Assembly (NCBI GenBank): GCA_964389575.1
Contig: CAYMFF010000003.1
Span: 1 to 64,000 of the forward strand
Source of the DNA: JAGNRR01 sp964389575
GTDB taxonomy: Bacteria; Bacteroidota; Bacteroidia; Chitinophagales; Chitinophagaceae
DNA: 64,000 bases
Direction of reading: 5' to 3'
Below the pieces are notes generated by a model. That model worked only from the letters and a program-made list of their open reading frames with translations. It did no database searches and was not told where the DNA came from. This document shows positions 35,515 through 45,405 of this stretch, piece after piece (the first letter of the stretch is position 1; each line of letters begins with the position of its first letter). The translations under genes and the position numbers were made by a program.

Positions 35515-36897
35515 CTATAATAATCCCCCACTCAAAAACAACATTGCAAAAGAGAAGTAAATAATCAATCCGCTTACATCAACTAAAGTAGCCACAAAGG
35601 GTGTAGAAGATGCAGCAGGGTCAGCACCCAAACGTTTGAGCAAAATGGGCAACATGCTGCCAGTAATTGTTCCCCAAAGAACGACTCCAATGAGCGAACA
35701 CCCAATAACCATAGATATGGCAAAATAATTTTCTCCAAACGAACCGGTACTTAAATGCCAAGCTCCAAAAATAACAAAGCTCATTGCACAAAGTGTAAGC
35801 CCCAACAAGACCCCCGAAACAATTTCTTTGCGCATTATGCGCCACCAATCTCGCAGGTCAATATCATCTAATGCCATTGCTTGAATTATAAGAGTGGCAG
35901 CTTGTGAACCAGTATTTCCTCCACTACTTATGATAAGCGGAATGAAGGTGGCCAATAAAGCAACTTTGGCAATGGAGTCTTCAAAATTTCGCATGGCGAT
36001 AATCGTCAGCAACTCTCCCACAAATAAAATCATGAGCCATACCACCCGCTTTTTATAAAGATTAGGAATAGAAGTATCTAAATACGCTTCGTCCAGCGCT
36101 TCAGTACCACCAATCTTTTGGATATCCTCCGTAAACTCCTCTTCTTGCACTACCAGCACATCATCAATAGTTACGATGCCTAATAATATATTTTTGTCAT
36201 CAACTACTGGCAACGCCACGCGGTTATTTTTGGCAAAAACATCCATGGTGGTTTCCTGATCTTCATTTACGTTCAATGTAATAAATCGCTCATCCATTAA
36301 ATCACTTACTAAGGTATTGGCTGGGTCAACAATTAAAAAATCACGAATTCTTATATCATCTAAAAAAGTACCATTTTCATCCGTAACGTATAGCACATCA
36401 ATGGTTTCGGAGCTTTTACCGTAATCTCGGATATAATTTAGAACTTGCTCAACGGTCCAATCCGGTTCAACATCAATATAGTCTGGTGTCATTAATCGAC
36501 CCACAGAATCTTCGGGATACCCCAAAAGGGAAAGCGTAATTTTACGTTCTTCTGGATTCAGTACTTTAATCAACTCCTTCACTACTGAGCTAGACTGCTC
36601 ACTTAAAAGCGATGTCCTGTCATCCGGCGGTAGTTCATTTAAAATTTGTGCTACTTTGTTGGCCGGAATATTATTTAGTAATTGTTCTTGATCATTCGTA
36701 TCTAACGCTCCAAAAACTGCAATAGCACGATTAAAATCTAGCTGTAAAAAAAATCGACTTGAATAATCGGGAAATTCCTCTAATACTTCTACTACATCAG
36801 AGATGTTTAACTCATTGACAAAATCATTGATTTCGCCCCAAGCATCTAACTCAATAAGTGTACCGAGTCTTTCTGATATGGCTTTGAAGTCTTCCAC
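35515..36897 (-). CDS. mgtE: Magnesium transporter MgtE
   Basis: 460 residues. It has the cytosolic superhelical N domain (about 1-135), two CBS domains (about 136-260, with GRLMTPDYIDVEPDWTVEQVL and VVDDKNILLGIVTIDDVL), a linker helix and five membrane helices (about 285-460). Pore-region motifs SSGGNTGSQAATLIIQAMAL are present. It imports Mg2+ and is closed by Mg2+ bound to the N and CBS domains. The start is a GTG, seven bases after a TACCTTCG -7 element, so the mRNA is probably nearly leaderless. No M-box-like leader is present. Confidence 0.93.
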   Translation of the reverse strand: MEDFKAISERLGTLIELDAWGEINDFVNELNISDVVEVLEEFPDYSSRFFLQLDFNRAIAVFGALDTNDQEQLLNNIPANKVAQILNELPPDDRTSLLSEQSSSVVKELIKVLNPEERKITLSLLGYPEDSVGRLMTPDYIDVEPDWTVEQVLNYIRDYGKSSETIDVLYVTDENGTFLDDIRIRDFLIVDPANTLVSDLMDERFITLNVNEDQETTMDVFAKNNRVALPVVDDKNILLGIVTIDDVLVVQEEEFTEDIQKIGGTEALDEAYLDTSIPNLYKKRVVWLMILFVGELLTIIAMRNFEDSIAKVALLATFIPLIISSGGNTGSQAATLIIQAMALDDIDLRDWWRIMRKEIVSGVLLGLTLCAMSFVIFGAWHLSTGSFGENYFAISMVIGCSLIGVVLWGTITGSMLPILLKRLGADPAASSTPFVATLVDVSGLIIYFSFAMLFLSGGLL

Positions 36898-36904
36898 AGC
36901 TGTG

Positions 36905-36912
36905 CGAAGGTA
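36905..36912 (-). promoter_or_regulatory. Promoter -7 element of mgtE (near-leaderless)
   Basis: The minus strand reads TACCTTCG from 36912 to 36905 and then CAC, the same 11 bases that precede the RlmL-like gene. Seven bases separate it from the GTG start. Confidence 0.4.
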
Positions 36913-36921
36913 CTAATTCGA

Positions 36922-36978
36922 CAATTTGATAATGAGCCAATTTGACAATGATTTCATAGGCTAGCCATTATCAAATTG
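36922..36978. repeat. Inverted/direct repeat cluster 5' of mgtE
   Basis: CAATTTGATAATG (36922-36934) is repeated with one mismatch at 36939-36951 and inverted exactly as CATTATCAAATTG at 36966-36978; a further partial copy lies near 36991-37000. The inverted pair could form a 13-base-pair stem with a 31-base loop, between the B12-protein gene and mgtE. Confidence 0.6.
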
Positions 36979-36987
36979 CCAAATCAA

Positions 36988-37392
36988 CTAATTATCAAAT
37001 TTATTCTTCACAAACTCTTTGATATAATCAGCAATTTCAGTGGTAGGTGTGCCTGGACTAAACAACTCGCCTACACCCATTTCTCGCAACTCGTTCATGT
37101 CATCTTCCGGAATAATACCACCGCCTGTCAACAAAACCCCTTCGAGCTCTTCTTCCTTCATTTTTTGGATAATTGCTGGAAAAACAGTCATATGAGCTCC
37201 ACTAAGAATGCTTACACCAATGGCATCTACATCCTCTTGAAGCGCAGCCTTTACCACCATAGCAGGCGTTTGACGCAAACCTGTGTAAATTACCTCCATT
37301 CCCGCATCGCGCAAAGCGGCTGCAATTACCTTAGCACCACGGTCGTGGCCATCTAATCCAACCTTGGCTATCAATACTCTAATCGGTTTCAC
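36988..37392 (-). CDS. Stand-alone cobalamin-binding protein
   Basis: 134 residues, a complete B12-binding Rossmann domain: DGHDRG (14-19, the DxHxxG motif with the cobalt-ligating His16), VSILSGAH, and LLTGGGIIPEDD. It matches the C-terminal domain of methylmalonyl-CoA mutase, whose catalytic barrel is absent here. It may form the small subunit of a split mutase encoded elsewhere, or act as a B12-dependent regulator. The downstream end runs into the repeat cluster before mgtE. Confidence 0.88.
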   Translation of the reverse strand: MKPIRVLIAKVGLDGHDRGAKVIAAALRDAGMEVIYTGLRQTPAMVVKAALQEDVDAIGVSILSGAHMTVFPAIIQKMKEEELEGVLLTGGGIIPEDDMNELREMGVGELFSPGTPTTEIADYIKEFVKNKFDN

Positions 37393-37507
37393 GACTGCAA
37401 ACCTAATAAAAACCCTTGAATATCATCCCAAAATCATAATGTTAACACATAAGGTAAAATTTAACGTTTTCAAGCATTTCAGGCTCGTCAACTCTATGCA
37501 AATCAGC

Positions 37508-37515
37508 TATATTTG
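37508..37515 (+). promoter_or_regulatory. Promoter -7 element of ruvA
   Basis: TATATTTG is a perfect TAnnTTTG match, nine bases before the ATG at 37525, so the leader would be only a few bases. An in-frame TTG at 37513 lies within it. Confidence 0.5.
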
Positions 37516-37524
37516 TTAGTCATT

Positions 37525-38106
37525 ATGATAGTCTTCATTGAAGGAGAAATAGCACGTAAAACACCAGCCAATGTTTGGATGCAAGTAGGAGGAATTGGTT
37601 ACGATGTAAATATTAGCCTGAATACCTACGAGCAAATTCAGGATTGGAAAAAAGGCAAACTCTATATCTACCATCATATAACCGAACAAACACAAAGTTT
37701 ATATGGTTTTTTTGATGAAGGCGAACGAGAATTGTTCCTTCATTTAATTTCAGTCTCAGGAATTGGTACATCTACAGCTCGAGTTGCACTTAGTGGCATG
37801 AAACCCAGCGAGATACGCAATGCTATAATTAACGGAAATGAAGGCGTAATTAAGAGTATCAAAGGCATTGGGCCAAAAACGGCACAGCGTTTGATATTAG
37901 AACTGAAAGACAAACTCTTAAAATCAAGTGAAAATCTGCCATTGCAGGCAACTGAAGGCAATAACCTAAGCCAAGATGCGTTAACTGCATTAGTAAGCCT
38001 AGGTATAGCAAGAAATGTAGCTTACAAGGCAGTACAAAAAGTATTATCATCTGGGGAGTATCAACAAGTTGAAGAAGTTATAAAATTGGCACTAAAACAG
38101 ATATAA
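37525..38106 (+). CDS. ruvA: Holliday junction branch migration protein RuvA
   Basis: 193 residues from the ATG at 37525 (MIVFIEGEIARKTP). The OB-fold domain (to about 64) is followed by two helix-hairpin-helix motifs, LISVSGIGTSTARVAL and IKSIKGIGPKTAQRLILELKDKL, and a C-terminal RuvB-binding domain with DALTALVSLGIARNVAYKAV. RuvA holds the four-way junction for RuvB. sprA begins six bases after its stop. ruvA next to sprA is a conserved Bacteroidota arrangement. Confidence 0.95.
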   Translation: MIVFIEGEIARKTPANVWMQVGGIGYDVNISLNTYEQIQDWKKGKLYIYHHITEQTQSLYGFFDEGERELFLHLISVSGIGTSTARVALSGMKPSEIRNAIINGNEGVIKSIKGIGPKTAQRLILELKDKLLKSSENLPLQATEGNNLSQDALTALVSLGIARNVAYKAVQKVLSSGEYQQVEEVIKLALKQI

Positions 38107-38112
38107 TAAAGT

Positions 38113-41100
38113 TTGAACAAACGAAAGGCAATATATTATCCTACTCTCTTACTAGCAATGGTTTGCTGGCTTGGGATGAGTACGTCCATAACGGCGGCTC
38201 CTTTTTACTTTGCACCCGATGGAGGTGATAGTACTAAAAAGGATTCTTTAAAATTCCCAATAGAAGATAGAAGTGGAAATAACGCAAATAATAAAAAAGG
38301 CAAGCAGTTCGATTTAAAAGATCCGAAAAACTTGAATACGGAATATGAATACGACCCCGTAACCAAGAAATACACGATTAAGGAAAAAATTGGGGACACC
38401 TATTTTAGGAATCCTACCGAAATGGATTTTGATGAGTTCATGGAATTTCAATCGGGTAAATATGAAGATGCCTATTGGAGAAAACGAGCGAATACACTTT
38501 TCAATATTTCAAAAAGCGGTGGCGTAATTCCTAAAGTAGAATTGGGCAATCGAATTTTCGATAGGATTTTTGGCGGCACAACTATAGAGGTTAAACCGCA
38601 AGGAAACGTAGACATGTTTTTTGGTGGCAATTGGCAAAATGTTCAAAATCCTGCATTGGTGCAAAGTGCCCAGAAATATGGCATATTTGATTTTGACATT
38701 CAAATGAACCTGAACATGCTAGCTAAAGTCGGTGAAAAAATGCGCATGAACTTTAACTATAACACGCAGGCTAGTTTTGATTTTGAAAACCAATTAAAAT
38801 TAGAGTGGACTGGTCAAGAAGATGATATCATACGAAAATTAGAAGCTGGCTATATAAGCTTTCCATTAAAAAGTCAGTTGATACAGGGAGTGCAATCTTT
38901 GTTTGGAATAAAAGCCCAATTGCAATTTGGAAGACTGATGATGACCAACGTACTCTCACAACAAAAATCGCAGCGCGAAAGTTTCTCGGTGAAGGGTGGC
39001 GCACAAACGCAAGAGTTTGAAATTAAATCTGATGAATATGATTATTTCCGCCATTTCTTATTAGGACAATACTTTAGAGAAAACTTTAACGGCGCACTAG
39101 AGAATTATCCAATCATTCAATCATTAAACAATATTACCAGAATAGAAGTTTGGATTACCAATAGACAAGGAACCACTCAAAACGTGAGAGATATTGTAGC
39201 CTTACAAGATTTAGGAGAATCTAGACCATATAACACAGCTTTTCAATCTAGCCCTGGAGCGCTTCCAGGAAACGGTGCTAATACACTTTACTCTCAATTA
39301 TTAAAAACACAAGGGATTCGAGAAACTGGAACGGTAATAACCGCATTACAAAGCAGAGGATTAAGAGCCGCTAATGATTTTGAAAAAACCTTTGCAAGAA
39401 AACTAAACCCCAATGAATTTAATTTTAATCCGCAGCTTGGTTTCATATCTGTAAACGCACAATTACAACCGGACGATGTTATTGGTGTGGCTTTTGAATA
39501 TACGCATAATGGTAAAGTGTATCAAGTGGGCGAGTTTTCACAATCACTTCCACCAGATAGTTCAGAGCCTAAAGTGCTTTTCTTAAAAATGCTGAAGTCC
39601 ACCACTCCAGACCCAAGAAGACCTATATGGGATTTGATGATGAAAAATATTTATCCATTAGGAGCTAGTGGTGTAAACTCAAATAATTTCATTCTGAATG
39701 TGTTGTATCAAGATCCAGGCGGTGGTTTAAAAAGATTTTTACCTGAAGGCCCAAGTGCTGGTATTCCATTGCTTAATTTATTAAACCTGGATAGATTAAA
39801 CAACCAAGGAGATCCGCAACCCGATGGACGATTTGATTATGTAGAAGGACTCACGATTCAAGCACAACAAGGTAAAATAATTTTCCCCGTTTTAGAACCA
39901 TTCGGTGAAGATTTGAAACCCGTTTTTAATGGCGATGTCGCGCTTGAAAAAAAGTATGTTTACAATGTCCTTTATGATTCTACAAAGAACATTGCCATTC
40001 AATTTCCTCAATTCAATCGATTTGTATTGAAAGGAAGTTTTGAAGCAGCCAATTCGTCTGAAATTTTCTTAGGTGGTTTTAATATCCCGCAAGGTTCAGT
40101 AAATGTTTCGGCCGGAGGACAACGATTGATAGAAAATGTGGATTACACTATTGATTATGGTATCGGTAAACTAAAAATTATTAACTCTGGAGTTTTAAGC
40201 TCGGGTGTACCGATTAATGTTACTTATGAAAACAATATTGCCTTTGGAACGCAGGTTCAAAACTTTGTGGGAACCCGATTAGATTATTTTATAAATAATG
40301 ATTTTACTGTAGGTTCTACAATACTGAGATTATCCGAAAGACCTTATTTTAATAAAGTTTCGTTTGGTGATGATCCGTTGAAAAATACCGTGATTGGATT
40401 AGACGCAAACTACCAGCGTGAGATGCCAAAAATCACCACATTTTTAAACAACCTACCGCTGATCAAAACAGAAGCAAATTCTATGGTAACGGCAAGTGGT
40501 GAGGTTGCAAGATTATTTCCGGGACACCACCGCTTAATCGAGGGAACCAGCGGTAGTGGAGAAGTTTACATTGATGATTTTGAAGGGACCAGAAGTTCTT
40601 ATGACTTAAAATTTCCTGTCATGTCATGGAACTTGGCTAGTACACCCGCTGGTGCCACTGATGATAAAGGAATAGAATTATTTCCAGAAGCACGATTGGT
40701 AAACAATCCTGAATATGGTAAAAATCGAGCTAAACTCGCTTGGTATAATTTAGACCCTTGCTTGGCAGATTTGAATCAGAATTGTAAACCGGGGCATATT
40801 GATACCGGCGATGTTTCTAGTCATTACACCCGACTTATCTTACAACAAGAGGTTTTCCCGAATAGAACGTTTACTAGTTTACAAGGGAACCAAACTACAT
40901 TTGATATGGCATACTTTCCAAAAACGAAAGGCCCATATAACCTTGATGCTACAAACATTACTGCGGATGGCGAGTTATTAAATCCAGAAACTCGATGGGG
41001 TGGTGTAATGCGTGCCATTGATTTTAGTGACTTTGAAACGGCTAACGTAGAATTCATAGAATTTTGGATGTTAGATCCATTCTTAGACCCGAAAAAACCG

Positions 41101-44100
41101 AACCCTACACCCGGTAAACTTTACTTAAACTTGGGTAATATTTCCGAAGATATCTTGAAAGACTCTCGTAAGTTTTTTGAAAATGGGTTGCCCTCACCGC
41201 CCGATGATAATAAAACAACGACCACAACTTGGAGTAAGGTTCCAAAATTTCAGCAACAGCTTACACCTGCATTTGGCAGTTCGGAGCAAGAAAGAGTTGA
41301 CCAAGATTTGGGTTATGATGGGATGACTGATGTTGAAGAAAGAAATCATCTACAAAGCTACTTAGATGAACTAAGTGCAAATTTTGGTAACACTTCAAAA
41401 GCTTTTACTGATGCCAATAGTGACCCAAATAATGATAACTACCGTCACTTCCGTGGCGATCAATATGACCGCGAAGAACGAGGCATCCTGAGTAGATATC
41501 TTTCATTTAATAATCCGCAAGGAAACTCACCAGTACAAAGCAATAACGCCACTTTCTCAAATTCATTTACGAATATTCCTGAAACAGAAGATGTAAATCG
41601 TGATAATACCCTGAACGAAAATGAACAATATTTTCAATACGCAATAGACGTTAAACCCAATATGCAAGTGGGTGAAAATTTCATTGTAAATAAGCAAGTG
41701 ACGCCTATTAGTTTTCCAAACGGAATAACATCAGATGCGGTATGGTATCAGTTTAAAATTCCGATTCAGAAATACAATAAAAGCGTAGGTGGCATTAGTG
41801 ATTTCCGTTCTATTCGATTTGCACGAATGTTTATGACTGGATTTACTGATACAACCGTATTGCGTTTTGCCAGATTAGAATTAGGACGAAACCANNNNNN
41901 NNNNNNNNNNNNNNNNNNNNNNNNNNNNNNNNNNNNNNNNNNNNNNNNNNNNNNNNNNNNNNNNNNNNNNNNNNNNNNNNNNNNNNNNNNNNNNGAAGAC
42001 GGAGATTCTCGTGGTGTATTTAAAAGCTTAGGAATGGATATTCGTCAGTTCAAAAAAATTGATATGTTCATTCATGCCGAAGCATCTTCTGAAAGACCGC
42101 TCAGCGATAATGATATGCATGGCTTTATTAGAATCGGAAGCGACTTTGCGAGCAACTATTATGAGTATAATATTCCATTGAAATTATCAGAACATAATAA
42201 TGCAAATGAATTAAATGTTTGGCCAGAAGCAAATAACTTGAATCTTGAATTTCAAGAATTAATAGATGCTAAGCTCGCTAGAAATAAAGCCGGTTACCCA
42301 GCTACCATACCCTACATTGTTGACGCAGGAAATGGAAGAACAATTGTAGTCGTTGGAAACCCGAATATCGGTGATGCGGAAATGTGCATGCTTGGTGTTC
42401 AAAACCCTAAAAAGTCAAACCAGAGACCAAACGATAATGGTGGCAATATTTGTGGTGAAGTTTGGTTCAATGAGCTCCGTTTGGCTAATATGGAAGAAAG
42501 TGGTGGTTGGGCAGCCATAGGACAAGCCGATATTCAATTGGCTGATATCGCGACAGTAAAGCTAAGCGGAAATATGTATACCGCAGGTTATGGAAATATA
42601 GACCAACGAGTAAACGAACGTGCAAGAGAAAATTTCTCGCAATTCGATGTTTCTACAACTGTGAATGCAGGTAAACTCTTCCCAGACAAATGGGGTGTTC
42701 AACTTCCCGTTTATGCTGGCTATAATCAGGCTGTAACCAATCCAATATTTGACCCTTTTGATAAAGACGTAAAATTTGAAGAAAAAGTAGCCAATTCTAC
42801 AGACGCAGAGAAGGATTCTATCAGAAAAGCTTCACAAGATTTCACAGCCATTCGGAGTTTAAATGTTCAAAATGTTCGCGTTGCTCCAAAGAAAAATGAA
42901 AAAGTAGAACCTTGGGACTTACAAAATTTTGATATGAGTTACTCCTTTACAGGAACCTCCAAACGCAGTCCACTTATTGAAAAAGATGAACTAGACGAGC
43001 ATAATTTATCTTTTGGTTATACGTACGCCCCAAAGTCAAAACCATTGGAACCTTTCAAAAAACTAATTAAAGCCAAACGAAAATACTTAAAACCAATTCG
43101 AGACTTTAATATCAATTTATTACCAACCAATTTCACTTTCCGCAATAACATGCGAAGAATTATTGGCGAAACTTCGCTCCGAAATATTGATGATGGAAAT
43201 TATGACTTACCGATAAATTATTTTAAATTTTTCACTTGGACTAGAACCTATAATCTACGTTGGAATTTATTCCGCTCGCTATCATTAGATTATTCAGCGA
43301 ATAACTTAGCAAGAATAGACGAGCCAGAAGGCAGAATTGATACCAAAGAAAAAAAAGACGTAGTAATGCAAAATCTGTTGCGCGGTGGACGGAATACGAA
43401 CTTTAATCACAATGTGAATATGAACTATACAGTTCCTTTCAATAAATTCCCATTGACCGATTGGATTACTGCCCGAGCTTCCTATTCTTCTTCTTTTGAC
43501 TTTACCCGAACTTCCTTGTTAGCTACTCAGCTCGGAAACACAATCGGTAATACGCAAAAACGAAGTGTAAATAGTGAGATGAATTTTAGTCAACTTTACA
43601 ACAAAGTCAAAATTCTACGAATTATTAATCAACCAAAACGAAACAAAGGCAAGAAAAACAAAAAGGATAAAACGCCCAAAGGCGCCATTCCAAATCGAGG
43701 CAAAAAACCTAAAGAAGGAACACTTGAAGAAGTGAATGTAAAAGAAACAGAAAACCCTTCTGAAAAAAATGACAAAGAAAAAGACGGCCCAGACAAAGTT
43801 GTAGTAGATAACGACAAAGTAAAAATCACACAAAGTGGTAAAAAAGATATTGACCGTGATGAGTTAAAAAGAAAAAAAGAAGAAGCTAAAAAGAAAGCGG
43901 CTGAGGAAAAGAAAAAGAAAAAATTAGCTAAAAAGAAAAAAAGAGAAGAACGTAAAAAAAGAATTCCAGACCCACCAGAAAGTATTCGTATTGTAGGGCG
44001 CGCCTTAATGGGTCTAAAACGTGTAAGCTTTAGCTATAATGAAAACATGGGGACTCTTTTACCTGGCTATATGGATAGCAATCAATATTTTGGATTGAAC

Positions 44101-45405
44101 ATGGGTAATCAGTTTAAACCCGGTGCAGATTTTGCATTTGGCTATCAACCGAATCGTGTTTGGCTGGACGAACGTGGAAACCAAAACTGGTTTACGAGAG
44201 ATTCATTGTTTAGTCAACAATTGAGTCAGCAATATTCTCAAAACTATAATATCACAGTGAACATTGAGCCGTTTAAAGATTTTAGAGTTGATTTAAACTG
44301 GAAGCAAACCTTTAGTAAAAACCTTACTGAACTTTTTAAAGACACTATCGGTGGTGGTAATGAGTATATTCATTTAAACCCATACCAAACAGGAAGTTTT
44401 GACATTTCGTTTATCGCTGTACGCACCTTATTCCAAAAAAGAAATGCAGATAATCTCAATCAAGCATTCTACAATTTTGAAGACTATCGTCAGAATATTT
44501 CTAGGCGATTAGGAATTGTAAATCCATATACGGCGAGTCTTCCTAATCCTAGTGATCCAGATTATACCAAAGGGTATTCTCGTTATCAGCAGAATGTATT
44601 AATTCCTGCTTTCTTAGCAGCTTATGCCGGAAGAGATCCGGAGACGATTCCACTGGTGGAAGAAAACAATCAAAATGTACGTTCTAATCCTTTCAAAAAT
44701 TTATTCCCATTACCCAATTGGCGATTAACCTATAACGGTTTAGCCCGGAATAAAAAACTGCGTAAGATATTTCAGCAATTTACATTGCGACACACTTACA
44801 ATGGTTCAATGTCTATGAACGGGTTTAATAGTGCATTAATGTACAATGATGTCTTTGGCTTAGGTTATCCATCGTTTATAGATTCTACCTCAGGAAACTA
44901 TGTTCCATTCTTCTTGGTTCCGAATATTACAATCACCGAAAACTTTGGCCCCGTTGTAGGAATAGATGCCACATTACAAAACTCATTAAACTTCAAGTTT
45001 GAGTATAAGAAATCAAGAACCTTAAGCATGAGTTTAATTGACTTTCAATTAAGCGAAACAAACAGTTCTGAGTTTACCATTGGTGCTGGTATGCGTTTGA
45101 AAAACGTTACGATTCCAACACAATATTTTAATCTTCACAATCAAAAGAGCGACGTGAATATGAAGTTTGATTTCTCTATTCGAGATGATCTAACCAGTAT
45201 CAATCGATTGGATGACCGAACCAGTATTCCAACTCGTGGTCAACGAGTCATCAGCATATCGCCTTCGATTGATTATCTGATTAATAAAAGTTTTACGGTT
45301 CGTTTCTTATATGACCGTCGCCGCAGTATCCCAAGAGTTAGTACCGCATTCCCGATTACAACCACTCGGGGTGGTATTATGTTTAGGTTCTTATTCGGGC
45401 AGTAA
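38113..45405 (+). CDS. sprA: Type IX secretion translocon SprA/Sov
   Basis: About 2430 residues, with a 100-N assembly gap at 41895-41994 that leaves the frame open on both sides. The start is a TTG, six bases after ruvA; it gives a basic start and a signal peptide (YYPTLLLAMVCWLG...). Family features include YWRKRANTLFNISKSGGVIPKVELGNRIFDRIFGG near the N-terminus, VEVKPQGNVDMFFGGNWQNV-type strands, GSGEVYIDDFEGTRSSYDLKF, and a C-terminal RTLFQKR and IRDDLTSINR region. SprA is the giant outer-membrane barrel through which T9SS cargo passes. A lysine-rich insert lies near residues 1835-1955. Confidence 0.93.
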   Translation: MNKRKAIYYPTLLLAMVCWLGMSTSITAAPFYFAPDGGDSTKKDSLKFPIEDRSGNNANNKKGKQFDLKDPKNLNTEYEYDPVTKKYTIKEKIGDTYFRNPTEMDFDEFMEFQSGKYEDAYWRKRANTLFNISKSGGVIPKVELGNRIFDRIFGGTTIEVKPQGNVDMFFGGNWQNVQNPALVQSAQKYGIFDFDIQMNLNMLAKVGEKMRMNFNYNTQASFDFENQLKLEWTGQEDDIIRKLEAGYISFPLKSQLIQGVQSLFGIKAQLQFGRLMMTNVLSQQKSQRESFSVKGGAQTQEFEIKSDEYDYFRHFLLGQYFRENFNGALENYPIIQSLNNITRIEVWITNRQGTTQNVRDIVALQDLGESRPYNTAFQSSPGALPGNGANTLYSQLLKTQGIRETGTVITALQSRGLRAANDFEKTFARKLNPNEFNFNPQLGFISVNAQLQPDDVIGVAFEYTHNGKVYQVGEFSQSLPPDSSEPKVLFLKMLKSTTPDPRRPIWDLMMKNIYPLGASGVNSNNFILNVLYQDPGGGLKRFLPEGPSAGIPLLNLLNLDRLNNQGDPQPDGRFDYVEGLTIQAQQGKIIFPVLEPFGEDLKPVFNGDVALEKKYVYNVLYDSTKNIAIQFPQFNRFVLKGSFEAANSSEIFLGGFNIPQGSVNVSAGGQRLIENVDYTIDYGIGKLKIINSGVLSSGVPINVTYENNIAFGTQVQNFVGTRLDYFINNDFTVGSTILRLSERPYFNKVSFGDDPLKNTVIGLDANYQREMPKITTFLNNLPLIKTEANSMVTASGEVARLFPGHHRLIEGTSGSGEVYIDDFEGTRSSYDLKFPVMSWNLASTPAGATDDKGIELFPEARLVNNPEYGKNRAKLAWYNLDPCLADLNQNCKPGHIDTGDVSSHYTRLILQQEVFPNRTFTSLQGNQTTFDMAYFPKTKGPYNLDATNITADGELLNPETRWGGVMRAIDFSDFETANVEFIEFWMLDPFLDPKKPNPTPGKLYLNLGNISEDILKDSRKFFENGLPSPPDDNKTTTTTWSKVPKFQQQLTPAFGSSEQERVDQDLGYDGMTDVEERNHLQSYLDELSANFGNTSKAFTDANSDPNNDNYRHFRGDQYDREERGILSRYLSFNNPQGNSPVQSNNATFSNSFTNIPETEDVNRDNTLNENEQYFQYAIDVKPNMQVGENFIVNKQVTPISFPNGITSDAVWYQFKIPIQKYNKSVGGISDFRSIRFARMFMTGFTDTTVLRFARLELGRNXXXXXXXXXXXXXXXXXXXXXXXXXXXXXXXXXXEDGDSRGVFKSLGMDIRQFKKIDMFIHAEASSERPLSDNDMHGFIRIGSDFASNYYEYNIPLKLSEHNNANELNVWPEANNLNLEFQELIDAKLARNKAGYPATIPYIVDAGNGRTIVVVGNPNIGDAEMCMLGVQNPKKSNQRPNDNGGNICGEVWFNELRLANMEESGGWAAIGQADIQLADIATVKLSGNMYTAGYGNIDQRVNERARENFSQFDVSTTVNAGKLFPDKWGVQLPVYAGYNQAVTNPIFDPFDKDVKFEEKVANSTDAEKDSIRKASQDFTAIRSLNVQNVRVAPKKNEKVEPWDLQNFDMSYSFTGTSKRSPLIEKDELDEHNLSFGYTYAPKSKPLEPFKKLIKAKRKYLKPIRDFNINLLPTNFTFRNNMRRIIGETSLRNIDDGNYDLPINYFKFFTWTRTYNLRWNLFRSLSLDYSANNLARIDEPEGRIDTKEKKDVVMQNLLRGGRNTNFNHNVNMNYTVPFNKFPLTDWITARASYSSSFDFTRTSLLATQLGNTIGNTQKRSVNSEMNFSQLYNKVKILRIINQPKRNKGKKNKKDKTPKGAIPNRGKKPKEGTLEEVNVKETENPSEKNDKEKDGPDKVVVDNDKVKITQSGKKDIDRDELKRKKEEAKKKAAEEKKKKKLAKKKKREERKKRIPDPPESIRIVGRALMGLKRVSFSYNENMGTLLPGYMDSNQYFGLNMGNQFKPGADFAFGYQPNRVWLDERGNQNWFTRDSLFSQQLSQQYSQNYNITVNIEPFKDFRVDLNWKQTFSKNLTELFKDTIGGGNEYIHLNPYQTGSFDISFIAVRTLFQKRNADNLNQAFYNFEDYRQNISRRLGIVNPYTASLPNPSDPDYTKGYSRYQQNVLIPAFLAAYAGRDPETIPLVEENNQNVRSNPFKNLFPLPNWRLTYNGLARNKKLRKIFQQFTLRHTYNGSMSMNGFNSALMYNDVFGLGYPSFIDSTSGNYVPFFLVPNITITENFGPVVGIDATLQNSLNFKFEYKKSRTLSMSLIDFQLSETNSSEFTIGAGMRLKNVTIPTQYFNLHNQKSDVNMKFDFSIRDDLTSINRLDDRTSIPTRGQRVISISPSIDYLINKSFTVRFLYDRRRSIPRVSTAFPITTTRGGIMFRFLFGQ
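41895..41994. other. Assembly gap of 100 N
   Basis: Exactly 100 N, the usual placeholder for a scaffold gap of unknown size. It falls inside sprA, before GDSRGVFKSLGMDIRQF. Confidence 0.98.

Noticed and set aside
36898..36987. M-box-like magnesium riboswitch before mgtE
   Set aside because: The predicted transcript starts only a few bases before the GTG, leaving no room for a riboswitch; the repeat cluster lies upstream of the promoter.
36976..37356. Plus-strand frame of about 126 codons opposite the cobalamin-binding gene
   Set aside because: The minus strand encodes a textbook B12-binding domain; the plus frame has no recognisable motif.
43615..43833. Two overlapping minus-strand frames opposite the lysine-rich part of sprA
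   Set aside because: Their Phe/Ser-rich sequence is the complement of AAA/GAA codons; no independent gene evidence.
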